64,000 bases of DNA from a virus, in IMG/VR virus record IMGVR_UViG_3300044712_000429, positions 1 through 64,000 of that record. One strand, 5' to 3'. This document shows, piece by piece, positions 55,939-64,000 of the stretch; position 1 is the first letter of the stretch; every line of letters begins with the position of its first letter. A model generated the notes under the pieces. That model saw only the letters and a list, made by a program, of their open reading frames with translations. It did not search any database and was not told the origin of the DNA. Made by a program: the position numbers and the translations under genes.

Positions 55939-55962
55939 GAGAGATTATCAGAGCGGTGCGTA
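55939..55962 (-). promoter_or_regulatory. Minus-strand promoter motif
   Basis: Read on the minus strand, CTCTGATAATCTCTC (55953-55939) matches the plus-strand motif CTCTGATACACTCTC in 13 of 15 positions; TGATAATCT is an extended -10. TTTACG lies just upstream. It is placed in the only gap (67 bases) between the polymerase and the 136-aa gene, so it likely drives genes 55898 to 54147. Confidence 0.5.
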
Positions 55963-55964
55963 AA

Positions 55965-57938
55965 CTATTTTTGAGGCACTCCACAGTCAGCCATGATCGC
56001 CTTCGCCTCGGCGATATACCAGGCGTAGTTCAAATCCTTGGGCAGCTTGTCCGGCAGTTCCATGCAGAGCTTCGCACCCTCGGTCTTCGGCACCTTGTTG
56101 CCCGAGCCGACGTAGGTGATCGCTGGCATGGTCTTGGTGGTCATGTACCAGCGTGCCACGCGGCCAAAGGAGGTGCCTCCTTGACCCACTTCCCGGGGCG
56201 CAGGGCGGCTCTTGCGCTTCTCGGGCTTGCTGGTTCTGCCCGGATATGTCCAGCCGCCTTCCACGGCCTCCCAATCGTCTACTAGCACCGTCTTGGTGTG
56301 CTGGATACCACCACCCTTGACGTTGCGGATTGCCACGAACTTGCGCATGTCGATGCACTTCATGATTGAGGTCTCGACAGCCAGCCCCGTGGAGAGGTAC
56401 TCGGCCACGGCATCCGAGCAGACCTCCATGGTGGGGTTCTTCATCTCCTGCACTCCGGCCACCGCGTACAGTCCTTTGCGCTTTACCTTGGCCTTGCCAG
56501 CCGGAACGATGTGCACACCTTTGGGGTCGATGAGGGTGGCTTCGCGTGCCGGTGACACGGCGTAGTAGTTGTTCACGTCCTTTGCGGCGTACTTCACATA
56601 GGGGGTTTCTTCGTACTCGAACCCTGTTCTCTTCGAATTCTTCGCAAAAACTGCCAATACCTTGTCTCGTACTGAAGCCGGGTAATGAACGAGGACGCCG
56701 TCCGTGTTAGCCGAGCGCACCTTGACGCCACGTATCTTTTCAAGCTCATGTATGAGGCAAAGCAGATTGAGCTGACCAGTAATAGTGACAGCAAGCAGAA
56801 GATCGGGACTATAGAAAGAGCAATAAATATTGCCCAACTTACCGAATGTGCCGTTGAGTGTAATCTTGAGACTGTTGGCGACTTTCTTGTTCCCGCTGCG
56901 TTTCGCTTCCATGCGCTGATCATAGATTTCCCTGTACGTTGCCATGAACAACTCACCCTTGTTCCCGCCCAGGCGAGGAACCAGACCGGCCTTCATCATG
57001 ATGTTGGGGTAGTACGAAGCCACGTCAAAGTCCGACAGCAGCATGCCGTCACCTTCTTCAACGTACATCTGCACGTCGTGTGTGCTGTGCAGGCCACCGA
57101 CGCCCATCTGGTAGGTGCCGTCGTTGATACGGAACGGCTCTTCGAGAAAGCTCGGCACCTCGGGCTGACCGTTCATGCGGTTCAGCTTGAAGTGATGATC
57201 GTTGAGGAACTCGATGACTTCGTTGATCGCCGGGGATTTGGTGACGATGAAGTCCGGCGCGGTATAGCGCACATAGCTCGGCACGAACTTGTCGCTGCTG
57301 CGAATGTTGCAGGCGTTCTTCAGGATCGCTTCGGCAATCTGTGCGTCAGACTTCGAGCGCAAGTCAATGCCGTACTCTTCGGTGAGCTGGTCACGCAGTT
57401 CGCGCTCGACGCTCATTTGCACGAAGAGCATCTCGGTGACATCAAGGTCATTGCCGCAGTAAATCTCGCACTGCTTCATCTGCGCCGGGGTCAGGTCGGT
57501 GTCGTGATGGAACGGCATGTCCATCATGGTCTTGGCACCCATGCGACCAGCGTACGTCTTCAGGCTGATCATGACGCCCGGGGCGACGTTGATGAGGTCG
57601 ATGTGGTCGTACTCCATGAACTCGATCTCGCAGTCCCGGTAGGTCTGCCAGGACATCATCTGGTTCTCGATGATCGTCTGCGCCAGCGTCTTCAGATCGT
57701 CGACAGTGCAGCCCTGATAGGCAGCAGCAACGATCGGTCGGTCGAAGTTCTCGCTGTTGAAGCCCACCCACGTGTACATGGGGTTCATCAGCAGCGCATG
57801 CAGCTTTTTCATGTCCCCACGCTTGTGGAACCAGAAGAACTGCTTGGTCTTCAGCTCATGATTTTTTACGCCGACGAGGAACACTGGTTTTTTGTTGCCG
57901 ATGATTTCCGTGTCGAAGATCAGGTGTTGTCTGTTCAA
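55965..57938 (-). CDS. DNA polymerase, family B
   Basis: Replicative polymerase of 657 aa with proofreading. Exo I 'FDTE' (residues 8-11), exo II 'GFNSENFD' (59-66) and exo III 'YCGND' (160-164) are intact. Polymerase motif A is 'DFDVASYYP' (303-311), motif B 'KITLNGTFG' (358-366) and motif C 'NTDG' (411-414, the variant of DTD). It lacks an extra N-terminal priming domain. The likely start is TTG at 57938 with no strong ribosome site, so initiation may depend on the overlapping 86-aa gene (83-base overlap). Confidence 0.93.
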   Translation of the reverse strand: MNRQHLIFDTEIIGNKKPVFLVGVKNHELKTKQFFWFHKRGDMKKLHALLMNPMYTWVGFNSENFDRPIVAAAYQGCTVDDLKTLAQTIIENQMMSWQTYRDCEIEFMEYDHIDLINVAPGVMISLKTYAGRMGAKTMMDMPFHHDTDLTPAQMKQCEIYCGNDLDVTEMLFVQMSVERELRDQLTEEYGIDLRSKSDAQIAEAILKNACNIRSSDKFVPSYVRYTAPDFIVTKSPAINEVIEFLNDHHFKLNRMNGQPEVPSFLEEPFRINDGTYQMGVGGLHSTHDVQMYVEEGDGMLLSDFDVASYYPNIMMKAGLVPRLGGNKGELFMATYREIYDQRMEAKRSGNKKVANSLKITLNGTFGKLGNIYCSFYSPDLLLAVTITGQLNLLCLIHELEKIRGVKVRSANTDGVLVHYPASVRDKVLAVFAKNSKRTGFEYEETPYVKYAAKDVNNYYAVSPAREATLIDPKGVHIVPAGKAKVKRKGLYAVAGVQEMKNPTMEVCSDAVAEYLSTGLAVETSIMKCIDMRKFVAIRNVKGGGIQHTKTVLVDDWEAVEGGWTYPGRTSKPEKRKSRPAPREVGQGGTSFGRVARWYMTTKTMPAITYVGSGNKVPKTEGAKLCMELPDKLPKDLNYAWYIAEAKAIMADCGVPQK

Positions 57939-58116
57939 GGTTGTTCACCACTTTGAAAGGGTCGATGCATTCGTGAAGGACGAAGCCTTCGAAGAGTCGC
58001 CAGCCAGCCGGGGTTTGCTCCCAACGCAACCCGGGCTTGTTGCAGTATTTGCAGCCGGATTGATGGGGTTCCTCCTCATCGTCCGGCTCAAGCGGGAGAT
58101 AGTCTTCAGCCGCCAT
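57856..58116 (-). CDS. Small Cys-containing protein overlapping the polymerase (86 aa)
   Basis: 'HQSGCKYCNKPGLRWEQTPAGWRLFEGFVLHEC' contains a CxxC pair plus a Cys, a short zinc-binding unit, framed by an acidic start and a basic tail. ATG at 58116. It overlaps the polymerase start by 83 bases and the 113-aa gene by 11. Its long overlap and low start for the polymerase suggest coupling. Confidence 0.6.
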   Translation of the reverse strand: MAAEDYLPLEPDDEEEPHQSGCKYCNKPGLRWEQTPAGWRLFEGFVLHECIDPFKVVNNLEQTTPDLRHGNHRQQKTSVPRRRKKS

Positions 58117-58447
58117 GTTTAGCCTCTTCCTTTTCCCAGTACTCGATCATCCACGTCACCCATGCCACACGAGTGGCGCGCATCTTGGCGTAAAACTCTT
58201 TTTCCGCCTTTTGATAGTCTCCGTACTGTTCATAGTCGAGTGAATTCGGAGCTTTGATTCCGTGCATGCAATCAAGCCATGTATCGAGCGGGTAATAGTG
58301 ACACTGCGTCCCCATCAACCCTGTGACCCAAAGACGCAAGGGATGTTCACGATTATTTGTGATTTCAGAAATCGTGCAGCAGACAAATAGCGACTGATGA
58401 TTTTCGATTTTGGTGCGAACAGCACGGAGAATTTCGGAATACTTCAT
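58106..58447 (-). CDS. Hypothetical early protein (113 aa)
   Basis: 'MKYSEILRAVRTKIENHQSLFVCCTISEITNN', 'LWVTGLMGTQCHYYPLDTWLDCMHG' and a Trp/Lys-rich end. Looks like a small alpha/beta protein with two or three Cys. ATG overlaps the helicase stop by 4. No family identified. Confidence 0.65.
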   Translation of the reverse strand: MKYSEILRAVRTKIENHQSLFVCCTISEITNNREHPLRLWVTGLMGTQCHYYPLDTWLDCMHGIKAPNSLDYEQYGDYQKAEKEFYAKMRATRVAWVTWMIEYWEKEEAKHGG

Positions 58448-59820
58448 GTCATCCCCAGGTAAGCGAGTAGGTTGTTCTGACGCACGTCCTTGGCCTGACA
58501 CGAGCGCCACACTTGCTCGTCAATCGTGCCGCGTGCAATGACCATGATGGTCTCCGTCTTCAGCGTCTGCGTGATTCGGTAGATACGCTTATACGCTTGC
58601 AGAAAATGCTCAAGATTCGGAGTCGGGCTGGCGAAAATAGTGGTCGTCCCTCGGGTGAGAGTAAGACCGTGTCCTGCCGATTGAGGATGCGCAAAAAGAA
58701 CCTTGTACTTGCCCTGTTGGTAGGCCCGAACAATCTCTTCACGTTCACCCTTACCCGTCGTTTCACCATCAATGACCGCATAGCTCCACCCTCGTTCCTT
58801 GGCTTGCTTGAGTAGTTCGTCACGCTGGTGACGCCAGTTGAAGAAGACGATGCTGTGCTTGCGAGCGTCGATTAGATCGGCGATCAGCTCATATCTGCCG
58901 GTGTCCAGCAGAGCATAGTCTTCGTCGTCAGAGTACGACGCGCCTGAAGCGCACTGCAGCAGCTTCCCGTACAGCACCGCGCCGTTGATGGCGGTGATGC
59001 TGGTCTTCTGTTGCTTGAGCAACAGGAAGCCGTCATTCTTGAGCTTCTGGTACTTCGCCATGTGCTTCGGCGCCAGATCGTAATAGACCGGATACTGGTG
59101 GTTCGGCGGGATGTCTACGCATTCTTCGAACACGTTACGGATCACCATGTCGCCGATAAGCGCACCGACTACAGGCTCGATCCCGGGCTTGTCGATCCAT
59201 TCGAAGAAATTCGTGGGCTTGCCGCGATCATCGAGCTTGCGTTCGTAGTTGCACACCGCCGAGCGGAAGTGGAAGAACGACTCGCCGAGCTTGGCCCCGT
59301 CATCGAGCACCAGCATCTGGTGGTGAATGTCACAGATGCCGTTCGAGGTCGGTGTGCCAGTTAGCAGGCGACGAATCTCGAAGTGCTTCTTGATCTTGTC
59401 TACCGCTTTGCTGCGAGCGGAGGTGCGATGCTTGACGGAGGTGGATTCGTCAATGATGAGGTGTTCGAAGCGTTCGAAGAACTTCGGCTTTTGCTTCGCC
59501 AGCCAAACCGCCGCATCGATGTTTGTGACGTAGGCATCGGCGTCCACAGCGAAGGCTTCTTCACGATTTTCTGCATACGCGAGACTCACTTTCATGTCAG
59601 GCGCGAAGGTGGCGAAGTCGTCGCCCCAGGCGCTGCGGATCAGAGACTTCGGACAGAGGACAAGTACACAACCCCCACCCTTGCGACGACGCGTGGCGAA
59701 GTCAGTGACATGCACGGGCGTCTTGCCGGTTCCGGCATCAGAAGTGTCGAAGACCCGGGGGCGCGGTTTAAGGAACGCGACCGAGGCTTTCTGGTGCTTG
59801 AACAGGGTGGGGGTTGCCAT
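58444..59820 (-). CDS. SNF2-type DNA helicase
   Basis: A 458-aa superfamily 2 ATPase. Walker A 'DAGTGKT' (28-34), motif II 'IIDEST' (DExx, 122-127), motif III 'LTGTP' (153-157) and C-terminal motifs 'VLFAHPQSAGHGLTL' (V) and 'RIYRITQT' (VI) are in order. Likely unwinds or remodels DNA during replication or recombination. The start at 59820 has AAAGG nearby. It shares an early operon with the family B polymerase. No separate DnaB-type helicase is seen. Confidence 0.9.
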   Translation of the reverse strand: MATPTLFKHQKASVAFLKPRPRVFDTSDAGTGKTPVHVTDFATRRRKGGGCVLVLCPKSLIRSAWGDDFATFAPDMKVSLAYAENREEAFAVDADAYVTNIDAAVWLAKQKPKFFERFEHLIIDESTSVKHRTSARSKAVDKIKKHFEIRRLLTGTPTSNGICDIHHQMLVLDDGAKLGESFFHFRSAVCNYERKLDDRGKPTNFFEWIDKPGIEPVVGALIGDMVIRNVFEECVDIPPNHQYPVYYDLAPKHMAKYQKLKNDGFLLLKQQKTSITAINGAVLYGKLLQCASGASYSDDEDYALLDTGRYELIADLIDARKHSIVFFNWRHQRDELLKQAKERGWSYAVIDGETTGKGEREEIVRAYQQGKYKVLFAHPQSAGHGLTLTRGTTTIFASPTPNLEHFLQAYKRIYRITQTLKTETIMVIARGTIDEQVWRSCQAKDVRQNNLLAYLGMT

Positions 59821-59966
59821 TGCTTTCATCCTTTTTGAATAAGTCCCGCTTACCCATCGTACGGGGACACCGTGATGCTCTCTGCTCAAACGGCTGTGCA
59901 CAAACCTTCGCTAGAGTTGACAGGTGTCGGGTGCCGATTGCTTACGTCCATCGGTGACGACGTTCT
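59821..59966 (-). other. Gap between the Cas4-like nuclease and helicase genes
   Basis: 146 bases without a supported gene. On the plus strand a TTGACA hexamer lies near 59916 without a well-spaced -10. No clear hairpin with a T-run. It could hold a promoter for the helicase-polymerase genes, not resolved from sequence. Confidence 0.4.
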
Positions 59967-60737
59967 TTACTGACCTTTCCGTCGAACAGGTATCTCACCC
60001 TTGCGGCGCACGGGTGCGCTCTTGTAGGCGAACTCGCAGATGCCTTCCTTGTATGGACACCACTTGCAGGCGAAGTCCGAAGGCGAGGGCGGGAACTCGG
60101 TGGCTTCGGTCATCTTGAGACCACGGTTGTTGAACATCTTCAGGTGATAGAGCCATTTACTCACCGGCTTGCTCACCGAAGTGAAGTTCTTGCTACCGTC
60201 ATCACCCGGAGACTGGTCGAGGTAATACAGCTCGGTGTCGACTGTCTGTACTTCGGGATGACGGATCGCACCGCACAGGCCGTAGAGCATGGTCTGCTCA
60301 CCGTGCTTGATTTCGTTACCGTCCTTGCGACCGCTCTTGTAGTCCACGACGATGAGGTGGCTCTTCGTGCGCAGATAGCTCACGTCGAGCTTCACGCGCA
60401 GCCATGCGGTCTTGTAGTCGCACGGTTGCCAGTGACGGTCGAAGCCCCACTCACCTTCGAGCGAGACCTTACCGGCCTCGTACTCGCGCTTGATGGCGTT
60501 GATCTCAAGCTCGAAGCGATGCGCTTCCTGGGGGAACTTCCCCGCACCCTTGATGTAGTTCTCCAGCTCAAGGTGGATGCGCGTGCCACGGTCGTTGGCA
60601 TGCTCGGTCTTGCCCGGGGGCAGGGGACGATCCGGCTCAGGAATCTTGTCGATGATCTTGAGCTTCGAGCGGTAGCGACACAGCTCGAATTCGGCAAGGC
60701 GCGAGTACGACCAGCTCTTGATGAGGGGCTTGGACAT
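59967..60737 (-). CDS. Cas4/RecB-like PD-(D/E)XK exonuclease
   Basis: A 256-aa nuclease: 'SWSYSRLAEFELC' start (C20), 'GTRIHLELENYI', 'EGEWGFD', 'VKLDVSY', 'IVVDYKSGRK' (D132, K134), 'QTMLYGL' and the C-terminal 'CKWCPYKEGICEF' (C224, C227, C234). Four Cys fit a 4Fe-4S cluster as in Cas4 and AddB. It would chew DNA ends for recombination. The stop is 147 bases before the helicase; the start shares a base with the neighbour's end. Confidence 0.9.
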   Translation of the reverse strand: MSKPLIKSWSYSRLAEFELCRYRSKLKIIDKIPEPDRPLPPGKTEHANDRGTRIHLELENYIKGAGKFPQEAHRFELEINAIKREYEAGKVSLEGEWGFDRHWQPCDYKTAWLRVKLDVSYLRTKSHLIVVDYKSGRKDGNEIKHGEQTMLYGLCGAIRHPEVQTVDTELYYLDQSPGDDGSKNFTSVSKPVSKWLYHLKMFNNRGLKMTEATEFPPSPSDFACKWCPYKEGICEFAYKSAPVRRKGEIPVRRKGQ

Positions 60738-61126
60738 TACAGCGCCTTGAGTTCGGCTTCCAGCTCTTCGAGGGACTTGGCCGACAGCGCCTCACCCTTC
60801 TTCTGCTCGATGATCGCCATGATGTTCTGCTTGCGCTCCTTGTTGGCCGCAGCCAGGGCAGCAGCATCACGCTCGGTGACACGGACGGCGATGACATCTC
60901 TGACGATGTCGAACTTGAGCTGATCGAGGGTGTCAGAGCGTTTGACGGTGTCAACGAAGTCGACATCGGCAGCGTCCTTCAGGCGCTTGTGCAGCGCCTT
61001 GGCGATGTCGTTCAGGTTGACCCGGCCAGTGGTGCTGGACAGCGGCAGATCGAACAGGTCTTCGGTGGTGAGCTGACCCTTGGAGGTGTCGAAGCGGAGC
61101 TTCAGTTGCGCGGCTTTCTTGTACAT
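60737..61126 (-). CDS. Conserved phage early protein (129 aa)
   Basis: 'YKKAAQLKLRFDTSKGQLTTEDLFDLPL', 'VNLNDIAKALHKRLKDA' and 'ERKQNIMAIIEQKKGEALSAKSLEELEAELKAL' occur in a conserved family of phage early proteins, usually next to the recombination nuclease; helical and charged. Function unknown. Its last base is the start of the Cas4-like gene (TAATG). Confidence 0.8.
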   Translation of the reverse strand: MYKKAAQLKLRFDTSKGQLTTEDLFDLPLSSTTGRVNLNDIAKALHKRLKDAADVDFVDTVKRSDTLDQLKFDIVRDVIAVRVTERDAAALAAANKERKQNIMAIIEQKKGEALSAKSLEELEAELKAL

Positions 61127-61135
61127 GGCGAGTCC

Positions 61136-63151
61136 TTAAAAGATGATGTTGATGGTTCGGGTGAAGTTTCCGGTGAGGCGGCAAAGCAGGCTGTTGCGTT
61201 GGGTGGACGAGAAGCCGAGGCCGTTGAGTGCCTGGGCGTCGTTGAGCACCTTTGTCTTGGAGCCGACGAGTTCGAGCACCTTGCGGTGCTTGTCGAGGTC
61301 GCTGTGCAGGAATTCATTGTAGAACCCGCGAGCGGAGCCATCGTTCAGCGCATGCTCAAGCATGAAGAACAGGTGCTTGTTGCCGACGCCTTCACCGTCC
61401 CAGTGGTTCGGTGAGTGCATGACGACGGACACCGGCTGGAACTGGTGCGTGGCGACAGCCCACACTTCTTTCGATGCCGTGCTGGTCGGAAGTAGGGGTT
61501 CAACGCGAAGCTCTTTCGTCTTGGCGTCGAAATGAATGTTGGCGACGTGAATGTTTCCTGTTACCGGCTTCTCATAGACCATGGTGAAGACTTGGCCACC
61601 GGCTTCAATCTCAACCACGAAGCCGACGTTCTCGCGGCTGCGCTGGCTGAACTGATTCACCTTGAGTTCGTAGATGCCGGTCTTCATCCGGTTCTTGTCG
61701 GCATAGACGATGTTCTCTGCCGGATCGTTGCGCTGGCCGTCAGTACCGTTCGCATCCACGTCGAGCAGGCCGCCACAGGGCGATACTTGACGGCGGCAAC
61801 CGTAATAGATGCGGTGGCCTTGCGGCTCGTGCATGTGGAAGTCCAGATCGTCCTTGTTATGCCATGCAAGGCGGCAGCACAGATCGCCTTCGATGCGGCC
61901 ACCAGCGGCCTTGACACGTTCTTTGATCGAGTCAGCTACTTCGCCGTTGTACGACCAGGAGAACGGGTTGCCCCATTTGAAGAGGGGCTTCGCGGTCGGA
62001 TCGACCGGGGCGATGAGGCTGACGAAGTTCGGCGTGTGCCGGTTCTCGACCATGACCTCGATGGTGTTCACACGATGCAGGATGTCCTTGAGGAACTTCT
62101 CGACCGGCACGTCCTCGACCTTGTCGAGGTTTGTTGTCGCGGCCTTGGTTGGCTTCACGTCATCGAACAAATCGCCACCGACGACGCTCTTGCGCGCCGA
62201 GCGATTGACGAACAGCACGTTGTTCACGTTGATGTCGGAGAGGCGTGCAAAGCGACGTTGCAGGGCGCTGACCAAGCCCAGTTCGTTCAGCTCGGCCTTG
62301 GCCTTGTCGATCATGGCCTGGGTGACGAGTGCCGTGGGGCGCTTGTAGTTCGTCGGTGCGACCATCGCTTCGAACTTCTTGACGGCAGCTTCCAAGTCCA
62401 TGCCTTCGGACAGGTCAACCAGCAGCGTTCCGATGGAGGTGTTGCGAATGCCGGTCACGGAGCCGGGGAGATCGATCATTCCCGCCCAGGCATAGGTGTT
62501 GACGGGTTGCACGGCTTTGCGCTGAAGCTCACGGAACTTCGACACGGTGAACTTGTGTTCTTCGCCACGGTATAGGCTGTTCTGACCAATGAGTTCGAGC
62601 ACCGTATCTACGGCTTCTGGCGTGATCTCGGTCAGCGCACGGGCGAAGACTTGCTGCGCAGTGCGTGTGACGTTCAGCGCCGAGGGAATGTCCCTGCCGG
62701 GCTTGACGTACTTCGCCGGGATGTTCACGAAGAAGTGCTGCCAAGTCTTCTGACCGTCGACCAGTTGCTCGAAGGTCTTGTCCGCACCAGCGACCTTGTC
62801 CCAATGCAGGAAGGTGTCGGTGATGGCGAACATCTTGACGCGCTTGGCCAGTGCATCAGCGACGGTCTGGTAAGGTTCCACCTCTTTACCTTTGAGCGTC
62901 ACGTCCCAAATGCTGACGACCTTGCCGTCCACGATGGCAACCACGTTACCCACGGCACGGATGAAGCTCTTGCAGCAGGAGCAATCGTGTTCGGTGCGTT
63001 CGCGGTAGATCGGATTCGTGCCTTCGGGGAAGGACGACAAGTAGGTAGCCCACAGGTCGTCGCCTAAGATGCCGGTGCGATAGAGTTGCTTGGACTTGCA
63101 CATTTCCGCGAATTGCTTGGCGACAGCTTCTTTTAGTACATGGAAATTCAT
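61136..63151 (-). CDS. Large conserved phage protein with DUF2135-like domain (671 aa)
   Basis: A conserved phage protein. Residues about 40-70 have 'YRERTEHDCSCCKSFIRAVGNVVAI' with a Cys-rich motif. About residues 440-540 contain 'AWHNKDDLDFHMHEPQGHRIYYG', 'GGLLDVDANG' and 'PAENIVYAD', which resembles DUF2135 (YfaP-type beta-sandwich, usually extracytoplasmic). The middle is helical. It lies at the head of the replication block and its role is not known. The start at 63151 follows AAAGGTCACATC. Confidence 0.75.
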   Translation of the reverse strand: MNFHVLKEAVAKQFAEMCKSKQLYRTGILGDDLWATYLSSFPEGTNPIYRERTEHDCSCCKSFIRAVGNVVAIVDGKVVSIWDVTLKGKEVEPYQTVADALAKRVKMFAITDTFLHWDKVAGADKTFEQLVDGQKTWQHFFVNIPAKYVKPGRDIPSALNVTRTAQQVFARALTEITPEAVDTVLELIGQNSLYRGEEHKFTVSKFRELQRKAVQPVNTYAWAGMIDLPGSVTGIRNTSIGTLLVDLSEGMDLEAAVKKFEAMVAPTNYKRPTALVTQAMIDKAKAELNELGLVSALQRRFARLSDINVNNVLFVNRSARKSVVGGDLFDDVKPTKAATTNLDKVEDVPVEKFLKDILHRVNTIEVMVENRHTPNFVSLIAPVDPTAKPLFKWGNPFSWSYNGEVADSIKERVKAAGGRIEGDLCCRLAWHNKDDLDFHMHEPQGHRIYYGCRRQVSPCGGLLDVDANGTDGQRNDPAENIVYADKNRMKTGIYELKVNQFSQRSRENVGFVVEIEAGGQVFTMVYEKPVTGNIHVANIHFDAKTKELRVEPLLPTSTASKEVWAVATHQFQPVSVVMHSPNHWDGEGVGNKHLFFMLEHALNDGSARGFYNEFLHSDLDKHRKVLELVGSKTKVLNDAQALNGLGFSSTQRNSLLCRLTGNFTRTINIIF

Positions 63152-63190
63152 GATGTGACCTTTCGTTGATGAGAAGATGGCCCCAGGCAA

Positions 63191-63248
63191 CCGCCACGCT
63201 GCTCACCGATACCCGCAACATGGTGGTTGAAGGAATCCAGCGTGGCGG
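63191..63248 (-). repeat. 11-bp stem in the leader of the 671-aa gene
   Basis: CCGCCACGCTG (63191-63201) and CAGCGTGGCGG (63238-63248) are perfect complements with a 36-base loop. It lies 13 bases beyond the 54-aa gene's stop and about 40 bases before the 671-aa gene's start on the minus strand. There is no T-run, so a message stabiliser, attenuator or protein site is more likely than a terminator. Confidence 0.55.
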
Positions 63249-63260
63249 GCCGAGGGTTCG

Positions 63261-63425
63261 TTACTCCAGGCTCCATTCGAAGCGTTGGGATTCAGCCGTC
63301 CAGTACTTGTGTCGTTCGGACAGCCGGTTGACGTTGTCCATGTTCCCGCTGTGCCGAGCGAGCGCCTGCTCAAGCTCGGTTGACCAGATCATGAATTCGT
63401 AGAAGGCGCGCATGAGGGCGGTCAT
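63261..63425 (-). CDS. Small hypothetical protein (54 aa)
   Basis: 'TALMRAFYEFMIWSTELEQALARHSGNMDNVNRLSERHKYWTAESQRFEWSLE': a single helical, aromatic-rich small protein. ATG overlaps the upstream stop by 4 bases. Unknown; coupling and composition support translation. Confidence 0.6.
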   Translation of the reverse strand: MTALMRAFYEFMIWSTELEQALARHSGNMDNVNRLSERHKYWTAESQRFEWSLE

Positions 63426-63616
63426 TTCCCAAGCCTCTTGGCATTCTTCCGCGCACGCTTGGCTTGTGCTGCTTCAAGCTGAGCGATGTCCTTGGGATAC
63501 ACTCGCCGCACATGCCGGTTCGCACGCTCTTCCAGAGTCTGACCTGTGAGAGTCTTAGAGAGTGCGCCGAAAGCGTGCGCGAGACCGGCAATGAGTATGC
63601 GGCGAGTTGAGGTCAT
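63422..63616 (-). CDS. Small basic protein (64 aa)
   Basis: 'TSTRRILIAGLAHAFGALSKTLTGQTLEERANRHVRRVYPKDIAQLEAAQAKRARKN': hydrophobic N-terminal stretch (about 6-20), then a Lys/Arg-rich helix. Overlaps both neighbours by 4. Possibly membrane- or DNA-associated; unknown. Confidence 0.6.
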   Translation of the reverse strand: MTSTRRILIAGLAHAFGALSKTLTGQTLEERANRHVRRVYPKDIAQLEAAQAKRARKNAKRLGK

Positions 63617-63810
63617 GAATGACTCCTGATGTACCGTCGGAAGACCAGCAGTGATTCGATGAATTGACGGCGATACATCGGCTGACGTGCGAACTTGCGC
63701 AATGCCACCCGATACATCTTTATGGATTGCCGACAGAACTCGACGGTCTTTTCCACACCGTCACGTGCCTCCATGAAAGCGAGGCGAATGGGTTCATTGG
63801 CAAAGCTCAT
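63613..63810 (-). CDS. Small basic helical protein (65 aa)
   Basis: 'MSFANEPIRLAFMEARDGVEKTVEFCRQSIKMYRVALRKFARQPMYRRQFIESLLVFRRYIRS': basic, helical, with several Arg/Lys. Overlaps the 64-aa gene by 4. Its start is two bases from the stop of the last gene of the window. Function unknown. Confidence 0.6.
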   Translation of the reverse strand: MSFANEPIRLAFMEARDGVEKTVEFCRQSIKMYRVALRKFARQPMYRRQFIESLLVFRRYIRSHS

Positions 63811-63812
63811 GA

Positions 63813-64000
63813 TCAGGCCGTCGCTTCAGCCTTGGGCTGGCGGTCGTTGCTGAACTTCACCAGTGCCTCGATGTCCTTGTAGAGTTCGTCAATGCGCTTG
63901 TCGAGCGCAACCGGCCTAGTCTTGATGGCTTCGAGGGACTTGATGTCGTTCTCGATGACACGGATGTGTTCGAAGATGGCCGCGTCGTTGACGTTGGCGG
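63813..64000 (-). CDS. Partial early gene, 5' end beyond the window
   Basis: The last 62 codons of a frame that enters from beyond 64000 are visible. 'EHIRVIENDIKSLEAIKTRPVALDKRIDELYKDIEALVKFSNDRQPK' is a charged coiled coil. It ends two bases before the next start. The protein's full length and function are unknown. Confidence 0.65.
   Translation of the reverse strand, partial: ANVNDAAIFEHIRVIENDIKSLEAIKTRPVALDKRIDELYKDIEALVKFSNDRQPKAEATA

Noticed and set aside
56685-57956. 423-aa plus-strand open frame
   Set aside because: It is antisense to the family B polymerase motifs.

Overview
The window is one continuous stretch of a tailed-phage (Caudoviricetes) genome with a podovirus-like set of virion genes. 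It carries an N4-gp56-family capsid protein, a P22-type portal, no recognisable tail tube, sheath or tape-measure gene, and a 2,179-residue internal virion protein. Base composition is GC-rich. A 48-nt piece identical in form to the 3' end of a proteobacterial tRNA-His gene, plus a tyrosine integrase, point to a temperate phage of a beta- or gammaproteobacterium. No host chromosomal genes are seen and the candidate attachment site is internal, so the sequence looks like the free or circular form rather than an integrated prophage. Gene content recalls Bcep22-like temperate podophages, but that comparison is from memory and was not tested.

Layout. (1) 1-2050: a largely non-coding left flank with a nested inverted-repeat element, a hairpin, a two-gene minus-strand unit ending in a rho-independent terminator, and a 46-bp tandem repeat in front of the late operon. 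(2) 2054-37249, plus strand: the late operon, tightly packed and often with overlapping stop and start codons. Its order is small and large terminase, a 675-aa unknown, a ferritin-like protein, portal, scaffold, a Gp49/RyR fusion, Ig-like decoration protein, capsid, connectors, lysis genes (single-TM protein, DUF5675, holin), a fibre region with three LamG domains, proteins with regular internal repeats, and the large ejection-type proteins. (3) 37250-38259: a switch region with a tiny minus-strand membrane protein, a palindrome, several hairpins built on GTTCCGAA, a second copy of the left-flank element, the tRNA-His fragment and a DnaA box. (4) 38260-64000, minus strand: the early region, with many short coupled genes. 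It holds nucleotide metabolism (ligase, MazG-like, ThyX, dCMP deaminase, DUF5664), DUF932, the integrase with a DUF4224 partner, nucleases, a family B DNA polymerase, an SNF2-type helicase, a Cas4-like nuclease and several conserved phage proteins of unknown role. The last gene runs off the window.

How it works together (inference). Early minus-strand genes build nucleotide pools and replicate or recombine the DNA. Late plus-strand genes make the particle and lyse the cell. The two transcription units converge near 37.25 kb and diverge across the window's left flank, and repeated structured non-coding elements lie at both borders of the late operon. No CI-like repressor, primase or replicative DnaB helicase is recognisable here, so these may lie outside the window or be among the unknown genes.
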